Positions 1-7,092 of a stretch of DNA of 19,283 bases are shown one piece after another. Within the stretch, counting starts at the first letter, position 1. Each line of letters starts with the position of its first letter. The stretch comes from DATEHG01 sp035279705 (GTDB lineage Bacteria > Gemmatimonadota > Gemmatimonadetes > Gemmatimonadales > GWC2-71-9): the NCBI GenBank assembly GCA_035279705.1, contig DATEHG010000010.1:1-19283 (forward strand), given 5' to 3'. The position numbers and the translations under genes are program-made. Below the pieces are notes generated by a model. The model made no database searches and was not told where the DNA came from. It was given only the letters and a program-made list of their open reading frames with translations.

Positions 1-110
1 AGGAGTTCCTTGCTGCGGCAGCGACGGTCATGAGAGACTGACTGAAACTTGACGTAAGCTCGCGGGCCGGCTGCCCGCGATCTGGGCGCAGTCTGTTCGG
101 AGGCCAATTA
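1..110. other. Left-edge non-coding stretch with a small hairpin
   Basis: No gene can be supported here. One forward frame could be the last dozen codons of a gene cut by the window edge (stop TGA at 39-41), but the fragment is too short to judge. A GC hairpin lies at 60-80 (8-bp arms, 5-nt loop) without a T-tract. The end of the stretch holds the ribosome site CGGAGG (about 98-103) for the lipoprotein gene that follows. Confidence 0.3.
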
Positions 111-515
111 GTGCACCTGGCTCGATTTCCCACCCTGACCGCCGGCTGCGCCGCGCTGCTCCTCACGGCCGGCTGCACTGACCTTGGCGGCGGCCGCGTC
201 TGCACCGAGTCGTTTGCGGTCGCGACCATCGTCGCCGTCGATTCGAACGGTGCCCTGGTGCCGGATGCCACCGTGATCACGACCCTGCTCCGGACCGGAC
301 AAATCCTCACCCCGACCACCGTCATGGACTTCATGAGGGGTGTCTACCCGATTCTCGACGACGGAGCCATTCCGAGCCTCGACTTCAGGGGCGATTCCGT
401 CGGGGTCCATGCGGTCAGGGGCCCCGCTTCTGCCGCAGCGACCTATTACTTCGACGTACCGGGCGGCTGCCACATCCAGCGGACCAGCGGCCCCGATACA
501 CTCCAGCTCCGATAG
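111..515 (+). CDS. Small exported lipoprotein, function unknown
   Basis: The 134-residue product starts at GTG 111, with CGGAGG placed about 7 nt upstream. It opens with a hydrophobic signal segment ending in the lipobox LTAGC, so Cys22 is the predicted lipidated residue and the protein should sit in the periplasm or outer membrane. The mature part has a stretch around residues 37-65 (VAVDSNGALVPDATV) that looks like one strand pair of a carboxypeptidase-regulatory or Ig-like domain. Two further cysteines (31 and 119) could form a disulfide. The DUF1801 gene follows 28 bp downstream on the same strand. I do not recognise a family; the Ig-like suggestion is an inference from pattern only. Confidence 0.7.
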   Translation: MHLARFPTLTAGCAALLLTAGCTDLGGGRVCTESFAVATIVAVDSNGALVPDATVITTLLRTGQILTPTTVMDFMRGVYPILDDGAIPSLDFRGDSVGVHAVRGPASAAATYYFDVPGGCHIQRTSGPDTLQLR

Positions 516-543
516 ACTCCGACTGCACACCCGGACGGACCCC

Positions 544-999
544 ATGGTTCAGAGCGCCGCCCAAACCGTACAGGGCTATCTCGCCGAGCTTCCCGCCGAT
601 CGTCGGGCAATCATCTCGAAGATGCGGGCCACGGTGCGCCGCCACCTGCCCAAGGGATACAAGGAGACCATGGGGTGGGGGATGATCAGCTACGGCATCC
701 CGCTCAGTCGCTACCCCGACACCTACAATGGTCAGCCGCTCTGCTATGCGGCCCTGGCAGCGCAGAAGAATTTCAATGCGCTCTATCTCATGTGCGTCTA
801 CGGCGACCCCAAGCGCCGAGCGAAACTCCAGCAGGGCTTCAAGGACATCGGGAAGAAGCTGGACATGGGCAAGTCGTGCATCCGGTTCCAGAAGGCGGAG
901 GATCTGCCCCTCGACGTGATCGGCGAACTAATCGCCGGCGTCTCCCCTGAGAAGTACATCGAGTTCTACGAAAAATCGCGGGAGGGCCGGAAGAAGTAG
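544..999 (+). CDS. DUF1801 domain protein
   Basis: The 151-residue protein has no signal peptide and is probably cytoplasmic. The signature of the DUF1801 (YdhG-like) family is visible: an N-terminal helix with LPADRRAIISKMR, then KETMGWGMISYGIP, then the aromatic stretch CYAALAAQKNFNALYLM, and a C-terminal helix with basic residues. Proteins of this family are small single-domain proteins whose biochemical role is not established. I chose ATG 544 because everything upstream in the same frame overlaps the lipoprotein gene and has no family similarity. The Shine-Dalgarno sequence is weak (GGACGGA). It may be cotranscribed with the lipoprotein, but no functional link is apparent. Confidence 0.85.
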   Translation: MVQSAAQTVQGYLAELPADRRAIISKMRATVRRHLPKGYKETMGWGMISYGIPLSRYPDTYNGQPLCYAALAAQKNFNALYLMCVYGDPKRRAKLQQGFKDIGKKLDMGKSCIRFQKAEDLPLDVIGELIAGVSPEKYIEFYEKSREGRKK

Positions 1000-1114
1000 C
1001 TCCTCCCCCTCGCATTCCCACGGCTCACCCCACCCGGGCCGCCACTGGCCCCGGCGGCCGTCACCGATCGAGACCGCAGCCCGTTCTCCCGGCATCACCT
1101 TTCCGGGGGAATGC

Positions 1115-2566
1115 ATGGCACGCTGGCAGTGGTGGCTCACCGCGCTGATTTCGACTTCACCATTGGCCGCCCAGGGTGCCCGCCCGGCGGCAGACCGCTG
1201 CGAAGCGCCGCCGGCCGGATGGCCCGCGGCACAAGAGTGGTTGCGCCTTTCACGGACGGCGCTGGGATTTCCGCAGGGGGATTCGGTGCTGTCCTACCAG
1301 GGCACCGACACCGACGTCTACAACTATCAATCCGACCGCTGGTACGCTCCCTACGCCGGGGCCTCGAGTGAGGTCAACAACTGGCTCGACCTCTCCAGCC
1401 GAGTCGAGCGGGTGGGCGCCGGCGGCCACCGTCCCGCATTGCTGATGGCCGAGCATGCCGCGGTCGTCCTCCGGGACACGGCCGCGGTTCCTTCGCCCCA
1501 GGCGCAGGCCGCATTCGGTCCCCGCCGTGGCCTGAATCCGTGGGCCATCCTGGCCGACTGGTCTGCCGATCCGGGTGTGCGGGTCAGCGGCCGCTGCTGG
1601 ATCCGCGATTACTGGCGTGTCAGCCTCACCCGCCAGGGCGACGTCGGCGAAGACCATCTCTACCTCGATCCACTTTCAGCCTTTCCGGTGCAGCTGAGCC
1701 GGGTCGAGGCCCACTATCTCTGGGGCCGGGTGCGGGCCGACTATCGGTACCTCACCTGGTACGACCAGCTGTTGCCCGCCGCCGCGGCGCGCGAAATCGA
1801 CGGGGTACCGGACGCCTACCGGGTGTACACCTCGAGCCGGCTGGTGCCGAGGGACAGCGCGCCCTCCTTCGCGCTGCCGTCCGGGCTGGCCGCGATGCCG
1901 CGGGTCCTGCCGCAATTTCTGCAGGCGATTCCACCGGACACGATCCGGGTGAGCGCCAACCTTTACCTGCTTCGCAATCCGGGTTACACCGAGGCCGTCG
2001 CCCTGGTGCGCGACACGGTCTGGATCCTCGACGCCACCCAGAGCGAGCAGCGCGCCGCGCTCGACTCGGCGTGGATCGGCAAGCTCTTTCCCGGCCGCCA
2101 CGCGCTCATGCTCATCGTCACCGACCTGGCGTGGCCCCACATCGCCGGCGTGCGGTACTGGGTGGCGCAGGGGGCGACGGTAATCTCGCACCGGATGTCC
2201 ACCGATCCGCTGAAGGCGGTGATCGAGCGGCGGTGGAGTGACAGCACCGACCTGCTGGAACGGCGGCGGACCCAGGTCAGGTTCCGCTTCCGCGCGGTAG
2301 ATCAGCCCACCGAACTCGCGGCCGGCGCTCTCAGGGTGGTGCCGTTGCAGGGAGTCGGGAGCGAGGGAGGCCTGGGAGTGTGGATCGCGACCGAGAAATT
2401 CTGGTGGGCGGGGGACTACGTGCAGCGGCTGGACGCGCCCTCGCTCTACGGGCGCGAGATGATCGGCACCGTCCGCTCGACGGGAGTCGAGCCGGTGCGG
2501 TTCGGCGCCCAGCATGTGGGCCTCGCTGACTGGAGCAAGCTGGTAACTGCGAACCCGGGCAGATAG
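1115..2566 (+). CDS. Secreted protein with a degenerate metallo-beta-lactamase-like domain
   Basis: The 483-residue product begins with a signal peptide (hydrophobic residues 5-19, likely cleavage near Ala18-Ala19-Gln20). Residues 50-250 are Trp/Tyr/Arg-rich and resemble no domain I know. From about residue 278 the order of elements matches a metallo-beta-lactamase (MBL) fold: a strand NLYLLRNPGYTEAVALV, then DTVWILDAT, then IVTDLAWPHIAGVRYWVAQGATVISH (335-359, only the pattern matters), then WAGDYV (431-436) and a late GAQH (464-467). In active MBL enzymes the third element is HxHxDH; here those positions are Asp337, Ala339, Pro341 and His342, so only one ligand remains, along with Asp434 and His467. 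Hydrolase activity is therefore unlikely and a structural or binding role is inferred. ATG 1115 follows GGGGGA at 1105-1110. A heptamer repeat array starts 5 bp after the stop. Confidence 0.75.
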   Translation: MARWQWWLTALISTSPLAAQGARPAADRCEAPPAGWPAAQEWLRLSRTALGFPQGDSVLSYQGTDTDVYNYQSDRWYAPYAGASSEVNNWLDLSSRVERVGAGGHRPALLMAEHAAVVLRDTAAVPSPQAQAAFGPRRGLNPWAILADWSADPGVRVSGRCWIRDYWRVSLTRQGDVGEDHLYLDPLSAFPVQLSRVEAHYLWGRVRADYRYLTWYDQLLPAAAAREIDGVPDAYRVYTSSRLVPRDSAPSFALPSGLAAMPRVLPQFLQAIPPDTIRVSANLYLLRNPGYTEAVALVRDTVWILDATQSEQRAALDSAWIGKLFPGRHALMLIVTDLAWPHIAGVRYWVAQGATVISHRMSTDPLKAVIERRWSDSTDLLERRRTQVRFRFRAVDQPTELAAGALRVVPLQGVGSEGGLGVWIATEKFWWAGDYVQRLDAPSLYGREMIGTVRSTGVEPVRFGAQHVGLADWSKLVTANPGR

Positions 2567-2571
2567 CCCAG

Positions 2572-2647
2572 GCGAAAGGTGAAAAGCGAAAGGCGAAAAG
2601 CGAAAGGCGACCCTCAACCCCTTCACTTTTCGCTTTTCTCTTTTCGC
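2572..2647. repeat. Heptamer tandem array GYGAAAR with inverted copies
   Basis: Five consecutive 7-bp units lie at 2572-2606 (GCGAAAG, GTGAAAA, GCGAAAG, GCGAAAA, GCGAAAG) plus a partial unit. Three units in the opposite orientation follow at 2627-2647 (TTTTCGC, TTTTCTC, TTTTCGC). The two halves are complementary over about 11 of 12 positions and can fold into a long hairpin ending in a T-rich strand, so this array could also end transcription of the gene before it. The same word family recurs at 12709-12813. The array fills most of the gap between the MBL-like gene and the kinase gene. Confidence 0.8.
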
Positions 2648-2704
2648 GCAGTTCCCAACCGGCCCCTGTCAGGCAACCCGTCCCCGAATTAACGTCAACC
2701 CGCC

Positions 2705-3760
2705 ATGTCCCGCTCACGCGCGTCCATCATCCTCGGAGTCCTGCTGCTGTGGACGCTGGTGGCCCTGCTCGCGAGCGGCGCCAACCTCGTCTTCAGCCAG
2801 CCGATGGAGCAGCCGCCTTCGACCTGGCTGACCCTGGCCTTCCAGCTGGCGTCCTGGTTGCCCTGGGCGGTGATGTCTCCGCTGGTCTTCTGGCTGACGC
2901 GCCGCTACCCGCCGCCGCGCTTCGTCGCGCTCCACCTGGCGGCGTCGATCGCGGCGGCGCTGCTGCATCTTGCCGTGACCGCGGCCCTCGGGCAATGGCT
3001 CTTCGCCGATATCACTCCCGAAGCCACCTGGAGCTACATCTTCCGGATGTGGCTCGGCTCGCGGCTCATCATCAGCGCACTCACCTACTGGCTCATTGCC
3101 GGAGCGGCGCTGGCGCTTACCTACTACCGGCAGTGGCGGACCCAGGAGGTGCGCAGCGCGTCACTGGAAGCCGAACTGGCACGGGCGGAGCTCGCCTCGC
3201 TCCGGATGCAGCTGCAGCCGCACTTCCTGTTCAACGCGCTGCACGCCATCAATGTGCTCATCCGGGAAGACCCCGCCGCCGCGGGGCGGGTCGTGGTCGG
3301 ACTCGGCGAACTGCTCCGCGCCTCGCTGAACGGCGCCCCCGATCAGGAGGTGACCCTGGCGGAGGAACGGGCATTCACGGAGCGCTACCTGGCGATCGAG
3401 ACCCTGCGGTTCCAGGATCGCCTCCGCCTGGAAGTGAGCATCCCGGCTGAGCTCGATCGCGCCCGGGTGCCGCACTTCCTGTTGCAGCCCCTGGTGGAGA
3501 ATGCCTTCAAGCACGGTCTGTCCCGCACACCCGAGGGTGGAGTCCTCAGCCTCACCGCGCGCCGCGAAGGGGAGAGGCTGGTGCTCGAGGTGGCCAACGA
3601 CGGTCCTCCCGTGCCCGCCGGGTTCAGCGACGGCGTCGGCCTCGGCGCCACCCGGCGCCGGCTCGCGCACCTCTATGGAAATCGCGCGACCCTCGAGCTG
3701 CGCTCCGGACCGGGGGGACGCGGTGCCCTGGCGGTGGTTTCGCTGCCCTTCGTGACATGA
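2705..3760 (+). CDS. LytS-type membrane sensor histidine kinase
   Basis: The 351-residue protein has four predicted membrane segments (about 10-30, 44-65, 75-97, 118-140), a short coiled linker (about 145-168), and the His_kinase/HATPase pair typical of the LytS/YehU class. The phospho-accepting histidine is His173 in LQPHFLFNAL. The N-box LLQPLVENAFKHG (Asn266), NDG (298-300) and the glycine-rich GVGLGATRRRL (310-320) form the ATP site. There is no large extracellular sensor domain, so the signal is probably sensed in or near the membrane. The stop overlaps the start of the response-regulator gene by 4 bp, which indicates translational coupling and a cognate pair. No clear Shine-Dalgarno precedes ATG 2705. 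The input signal cannot be read from sequence. Confidence 0.93.
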   Translation: MSRSRASIILGVLLLWTLVALLASGANLVFSQPMEQPPSTWLTLAFQLASWLPWAVMSPLVFWLTRRYPPPRFVALHLAASIAAALLHLAVTAALGQWLFADITPEATWSYIFRMWLGSRLIISALTYWLIAGAALALTYYRQWRTQEVRSASLEAELARAELASLRMQLQPHFLFNALHAINVLIREDPAAAGRVVVGLGELLRASLNGAPDQEVTLAEERAFTERYLAIETLRFQDRLRLEVSIPAELDRARVPHFLLQPLVENAFKHGLSRTPEGGVLSLTARREGERLVLEVANDGPPVPAGFSDGVGLGATRRRLAHLYGNRATLELRSGPGGRGALAVVSLPFVT

Positions 3761-4539
3761 AGCCGTCCGCCCCGCTGCGCGTCGTGGTGGTGGACGACGA
3801 ACCGCTGGTGCGGGTCGGGCTCCGGCGGACGCTCGCGGCCATTCCCGGCGTCGAACTGGTCGCCGACTGCCGCCACGGCCTCGAAGCGATCAAGGTCATC
3901 CGCAGCCAGCGCCCGGACCTCGTGCTGCTCGACATCCAGATGCCGGGGCTCACCGGCTTCGACGTCGTCACGGCGCTCGACCAGGCCGAGCGGCCGGCGA
4001 TCGTGTTCGTCACCGCGTTCGACGAGCATGCGGTGCGGGCATTCGAGGTGCAGGCGGTGGACTACCTGCTCAAGCCGTTCGACGACGAGCGGGTGGCGCG
4101 CGCCATCGAGCGGGCGCGCCAGCGACTCGAGGCCGACCGTGTCCTTGCGGGCACGACCGGGCTCGCAGGGCTGGTGGGGGTGCTGAACGATCGCTCGCCG
4201 TGGCTCGAACGGCTGCTGGTGCGCGAGCGGGGGCGCACCGAGGTTGTTGCGATCGATGAAGTCGAGTGGTTCGAGGCAGCCGACAACTACGTCCGGCTCC
4301 ACCTCGGGGCGAGGCGCGAGGTCGTGCGGGAGACGCTGAGCGGTCTCGAGCGGCGCCTCGACCCCGCCCGCTTCTGCCGGGTGCACCGGTCGATCATCGT
4401 CAACCTGTCGCGGGTACGGCGCCTGGCGGTTGCCCAGAGTGGGGATGGCGAGGCCACCTTGCAGAGCGGCGCCAGCATTCCAGTCAGTCGAGGGTCCCGG
4501 AAGTCGCTGGAGGAGGCGCTGGCCGGCCGCAGCGGATAA
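3757..4539 (+). CDS. LytTR-family response regulator
   Basis: The 260-residue protein has a receiver domain (about 7-122) with acidic pocket Asp13/Asp14, phosphorylation site Asp59 in LLDIQMPG, Thr86 and Lys106 (YLLKPF). A LytTR DNA-binding domain follows (about 150-256), recognised by VVAIDEVEWFEAADNYVRLH, the conserved FCRVHRSIIVNL and the C-terminal IPVSRGSRKSLEEAL. It should bind DNA direct repeats upstream of target genes when phosphorylated by the adjacent kinase. ATG 3757 overlaps the kinase stop (ATGA). No target is evident in the window, because the next gene downstream is on the other strand and is separated by a terminator. Confidence 0.95.
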   Translation: MKPSAPLRVVVVDDEPLVRVGLRRTLAAIPGVELVADCRHGLEAIKVIRSQRPDLVLLDIQMPGLTGFDVVTALDQAERPAIVFVTAFDEHAVRAFEVQAVDYLLKPFDDERVARAIERARQRLEADRVLAGTTGLAGLVGVLNDRSPWLERLLVRERGRTEVVAIDEVEWFEAADNYVRLHLGARREVVRETLSGLERRLDPARFCRVHRSIIVNLSRVRRLAVAQSGDGEATLQSGASIPVSRGSRKSLEEALAGRSG

Positions 4540-4543
4540 GAAA

Positions 4544-4571
4544 GGAGCGGCGTCCTGGCGGACGCCGCTCC
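4544..4571. terminator. Hairpin terminator between convergent genes
   Basis: A perfect 12-bp inverted repeat (arms 4544-4555 and 4560-4571) encloses the loop TGGC. On the minus strand the hairpin is followed by TTTCTTA, the layout of an intrinsic terminator for the glycine-zipper gene. On the plus strand the T-tract is missing, but the stem could still block read-through from the regulator gene, whose stop lies 4 bp away. Confidence 0.8.
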
Positions 4572-4595
4572 CGGGTTGCCGGATTGCAGGCCGAC

Positions 4596-5186
4596 CTACT
4601 TGACGCTGTAGCCGCGCCCCTCGAGGCACACCGACATCGCCTTCTTGAAGGTCGCCGCGTTCTGCGCATTGATGGCATCAGCGTGGGCGGCGCCCTGCTG
4701 CTCCGCCTGGGCCTCCGCCCGCTTCTTGGCCCGCCGCCCCGCTACGGCCCCCGTCACCGCCCCGATCGCCGCTCCCTGGCCGGCATCGCCGGCGATCGCA
4801 CCGATAGCGGCGCCACCCGCCGCACCTCTCGCGGCGCCTCCCACCGCGGCACCCGTGGTGGCCGCGGCGGCCTTGTCTCCATTGGCGGCAGCCGCCGAGT
4901 CGCGGTTGGCGCCGGGAGCGTTGGGATCGACGCTGCTCTGCTGCTGGGCCCACGCATAGCACTGGTTTTCATCGAGGCGCTGCTGGTCGGCGGTCTGCTG
5001 CTTCCCGGGGTAGACGAACAGCCCCACCTGTTTGGCGACGTCCGGCAGGCTGGCTGCGGCAGGCGGACTGGCCGAGTCCCCGGTTGCAGCAGGTGCAGGT
5101 GCGGGCGCCGGGGTCTGGGCCAGGGCGCTGGCGCCAAGCCCTAAGGAAAGCCCGAGACTCAGGGCGATGGTATTCCGGGTATTCAT
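4596..5186 (-). CDS. Exported glycine-zipper (YMGG-like) protein
   Basis: The 196-residue product starts at ATG 5186, with GGAGGA (5195-5200) correctly spaced. An in-frame start eight codons upstream lies outside the Shine-Dalgarno and is rejected. A signal peptide (residues 1-23, ending ASALAQ) precedes a Pro/Ala-rich linker. Next comes a conserved-looking block FVYPGKQQTADQQRLDENQCYAWA, then an Ala/Gly-rich glycine-zipper hairpin (about 112-152) with repeated GxxxG/GxxxA spacing, and a C-terminal FKKAMSVCLEGRGYSVK. This block/zipper/CLEGRGY layout is known from small envelope proteins of unknown function. The two Cys residues flanking the zipper could pair. The zipper probably inserts into or packs against the outer membrane; that is inferred. 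Confidence 0.85.
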   Translation of the reverse strand: MNTRNTIALSLGLSLGLGASALAQTPAPAPAPAATGDSASPPAAASLPDVAKQVGLFVYPGKQQTADQQRLDENQCYAWAQQQSSVDPNAPGANRDSAAAANGDKAAAATTGAAVGGAARGAAGGAAIGAIAGDAGQGAAIGAVTGAVAGRRAKKRAEAQAEQQGAAHADAINAQNAATFKKAMSVCLEGRGYSVK

Positions 5187-5348
5187 GGGAACGGTCCTCC
5201 AGAGGCACAACGCAGCGCCGGAATTCAGTCAGCAGCATGGAGACTCGAATGGCGGCGTGAGATCAAATGTGGGGGCCGGGGGGCAATTGTCCAGCATTCC
5301 GGCGAACGCGGGAGCCCCGGAGACGCACTTCACGGTGGAACGGTCGGG

Positions 5349-5376
5349 TTGACAGGGCTCCCTGCTTGCGTATGAT
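5349..5376 (+). promoter_or_regulatory. Sigma-70-like promoter for the barrel gene
   Basis: TTGACA at 5349-5354 and TATGAT at 5371-5376 are separated by 16 bp. These are close to the housekeeping consensus and stand out in GC-rich DNA. A start of transcription near 5383 would leave a leader of about 75 nt ending in the ribosome site AGGAG (5446-5450). Confidence 0.6.
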
Positions 5377-5456
5377 CGGATGTGGCGATTCGTACCGGGC
5401 ATGGCCGCCGGTAGGATGAGCGCAACTCTCCATACCCTCAGCACCAGGAGTAGACC

Positions 5457-6122
5457 GTGAAACGTCTCCTGTCCGTGAGCCTCGTCCTGGCCTGCGTCGT
5501 GACCGGCACCGCCAGCGCGCAACTGCAACCGGTCTACTCCCGCAACCGGATGGAAATTGCCCCGGTGTTCGGGTACATGTGGGGCGGCTCCGCCGACTTT
5601 GCCTCCCAGGGTGGCCAGCCCGGCGGGTCGATCAACTGGGCCAGCAGCTTCCTCTGGGGCGTCGATCTGGCGTTCCGCGCCTCCCGCGGCTCGTGGCTCG
5701 AGCTCTACTACCGGCGCCAGGACACCGAGATTCACGGCAACCAGAACTTCGGCGTCGGGGACAGCGTGGTGAAGGCCGCCACCAACATCATCCATATCGG
5801 TGGCCGGCAGGACTTCCAGAATCACACCCGGGTCATCCCCTACATCCGCGGCTCGCTGGGCCTGACCGTCTTCGACAACAAGACGGCCGGCAAGGGTACC
5901 CACACCGACTTCTCGCTCGGCATCGGTGGCGGCTTCACCTACATGATGCCGAACAACCGGATCGGCATCCGGGCCAATCTGAACGGGTGGTTCAGCTTCG
6001 TGCCGAGCAACCAGGTCGGCATCTACTGCAGCCCGTACTTCCCGTACTACTGCTACGCGGCCACCACCAGCCAGACCGTTTCGCAGGGAGAAGTGTCCGG
6101 CGCGCTGGTGTTCCGCTTCTAG
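5457..6122 (+). CDS. Small outer-membrane beta-barrel protein
   Basis: The 221-residue product begins at GTG 5457, with AGGAG about 6 nt upstream. A typical signal peptide (MKRLLSVSLVLACVV, cleavage after Ala21 in ASA-QLQ) is followed by alternating polar/hydrophobic strands rich in Tyr, Trp, Phe and Gly. Examples are IAPVFGYMWGGS, WLELYYRRQDTEI, IPYIRGSLGLTVF and IGIRANLNGWFSF. The last strand ends GEVSGALVFRF; a C-terminal Phe is the usual recognition signal for outer-membrane barrel assembly. Length and layout suggest an eight-stranded OmpA/OmpW-like barrel. A loop near the end carries two cysteines (in YCSPYFPYYCYA) that may form a disulfide at the cell surface. The specific role is unknown. 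Confidence 0.85.
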   Translation: MKRLLSVSLVLACVVTGTASAQLQPVYSRNRMEIAPVFGYMWGGSADFASQGGQPGGSINWASSFLWGVDLAFRASRGSWLELYYRRQDTEIHGNQNFGVGDSVVKAATNIIHIGGRQDFQNHTRVIPYIRGSLGLTVFDNKTAGKGTHTDFSLGIGGGFTYMMPNNRIGIRANLNGWFSFVPSNQVGIYCSPYFPYYCYAATTSQTVSQGEVSGALVFRF

Positions 6123-6145
6123 CGCCGCCCGGAGCGTTCGGGTCC

Positions 6146-6180
6146 CTGCGGGCCGCGGCTGCGTACGCCGCGGCCCGCAG
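6146..6180 (+). terminator. Perfect 14-bp hairpin after the barrel gene
   Basis: Arms 6146-6159 and 6167-6180 are exact reverse complements around a 7-nt loop, 23 bp after the stop codon. The following TCATTCC is only weakly T-rich, so the terminator call rests on stem strength and position. Confidence 0.65.
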
Positions 6181-6263
6181 TCATTCCGGGACACTGTTGC
6201 AGCGCGGGACACCCCGCCAGATTCCAGCGCGTCAGCCAGCCAACCTTTCACCGGCAGAGAGAC

Positions 6264-6935
6264 ATGATCCAGCCGCGCCGCACCTTCCTCGGCCTCATGG
6301 GCCTGGGATCGCTTGCCAGCCTCGTCCGGCCACTGTCGGCCTCGGAGCCACTGGCGCACTCCGTTCACCCGGAGCCGGTGGACGATACCTGGGACATGAG
6401 CTGGGTGGACAAGGTGTCCGGCAAGTACAAGGCGGTATTCGATTCGCCTGAAGTGTCGGAAGGGGCGGCGCTGTTCCGGGCCTGCGTCTGGCGGGACAAC
6501 TACAAGACTGTCTACGGCACGGACCCGGGCGAGATGAGCGCCGTGGTGGTCTTCCGCCATGAGGCGATCGCACTGGCCATGAACGATGAATACTGGGACC
6601 GCTATGACCAGGGCAAGGAGAACAAGCTCAAGGACGAGGCGACGGGCAAATGGACGCGCGTCAATCCCATCCGGGTTGCTCCGCCCGGAACCCCGGAAAA
6701 ATGGGCGTCGTACAACCTGACCAGTTTCATGGCTTCAGGGGGTGTGGTGCTGGCGTGCCGCATGGCGTTCGCGGACGTCGTGTCCAACGTGATGAAAAAG
6801 GAAAAGCTGGCCAAGGACGCGGCCATCGAGAAGGCCAAGGCGCTGCTGGTGCCGGGGATCATCCTCCAGCCTTCAGGGGTGTTCGGCGTGCTCCGGGCCC
6901 AGGAGGCGGGCTGCGCCTACATCAAGGCGAGCTAG
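6264..6935 (+). CDS. Tat-exported DsrE-like protein
   Basis: The 223-residue product starts with a twin-arginine leader: Arg5-Arg6 in PRRTFLGLMG followed by a hydrophobic stretch. The rest resembles a DsrE/DsrF-type fold: AVVVFRHEAIALAMND (94-108), then SFMASGGVVLACRMAFAD (154-171) with Cys165 at the place of the usual active cysteine. The typical C-terminal ending follows, LQPSGVFGVLRAQEAGCAYIK (201-221; pattern Pro-x-Gly-Val ... Gln-x-x-Gly). Cys74 and Cys217 are additional. DsrE-family proteins usually act in the cytoplasm in sulfur relay; a folded, Tat-exported version in the periplasm is less usual. A functional link to the barrel gene upstream is possible but the hairpin between them argues against one transcript. 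The family call is by motif recognition and the role is inferred. Confidence 0.75.
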   Translation: MIQPRRTFLGLMGLGSLASLVRPLSASEPLAHSVHPEPVDDTWDMSWVDKVSGKYKAVFDSPEVSEGAALFRACVWRDNYKTVYGTDPGEMSAVVVFRHEAIALAMNDEYWDRYDQGKENKLKDEATGKWTRVNPIRVAPPGTPEKWASYNLTSFMASGGVVLACRMAFADVVSNVMKKEKLAKDAAIEKAKALLVPGIILQPSGVFGVLRAQEAGCAYIKAS

Positions 6936-6936
6936 T

Positions 6937-6970
6937 GGATGTGAGGATGGAGGGATTGAGGGATGGGTGA
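6937..6970. repeat. Degenerate GGRATKGA word array
   Basis: Four 7-8-bp words follow one base after the stop of the DsrE-like gene: GGATGTGA, GGATGGA, GGGATTGA, GGGATGGG. The plus strand is almost all G and A with several GG/GGG runs, so it could form a G-quadruplex in RNA or DNA. This is a third word family, distinct from the GMGAAAR arrays. Confidence 0.6.
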
Positions 6971-7007
6971 GTTGTGCCATCCTCCGATCGTCCAGCGAAG
7001 TACGGAA

Positions 7008-7037
7008 AATCCCTCGAGAGCTTGCTCCCGAGGGATT
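7008..7037. terminator. Bidirectional terminator between convergent genes
   Basis: Nine-bp arms 7008-7016 and 7029-7037 pair perfectly, and an inner 3-bp stem closes a CTTG loop after one mismatch. On the plus strand it is followed by CTTGTATTTTGTC. On the minus strand it is followed by TTTCCGTA, directly after the paired bases. It therefore suits both the DsrE-like gene and the CGNR regulator gene, which converge here. Confidence 0.8.
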
Positions 7038-7092
7038 CTTGTATTTTGTCGCCCCGCCCGCGACCGCAGGGAGTCCTTTAGGGCCCGCCCAC

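Noticed and set aside
1037..1059. Hairpin GGCCGCC/GGCGGCC after the DUF1801 gene as a terminator
   Set aside because: The 7-bp stem has no T-rich tail, so it is no better than chance in GC-rich DNA.
3673..4629. 318-codon minus-strand open frame over the response regulator
   Set aside because: It is antisense to a gene with complete receiver and LytTR motifs and has no family similarity.
5229..6560. 443-codon minus-strand open frame across the barrel and DsrE-like genes
   Set aside because: It is antisense to two genes with clear signal peptides and family features; long antisense frames are common at this GC content.
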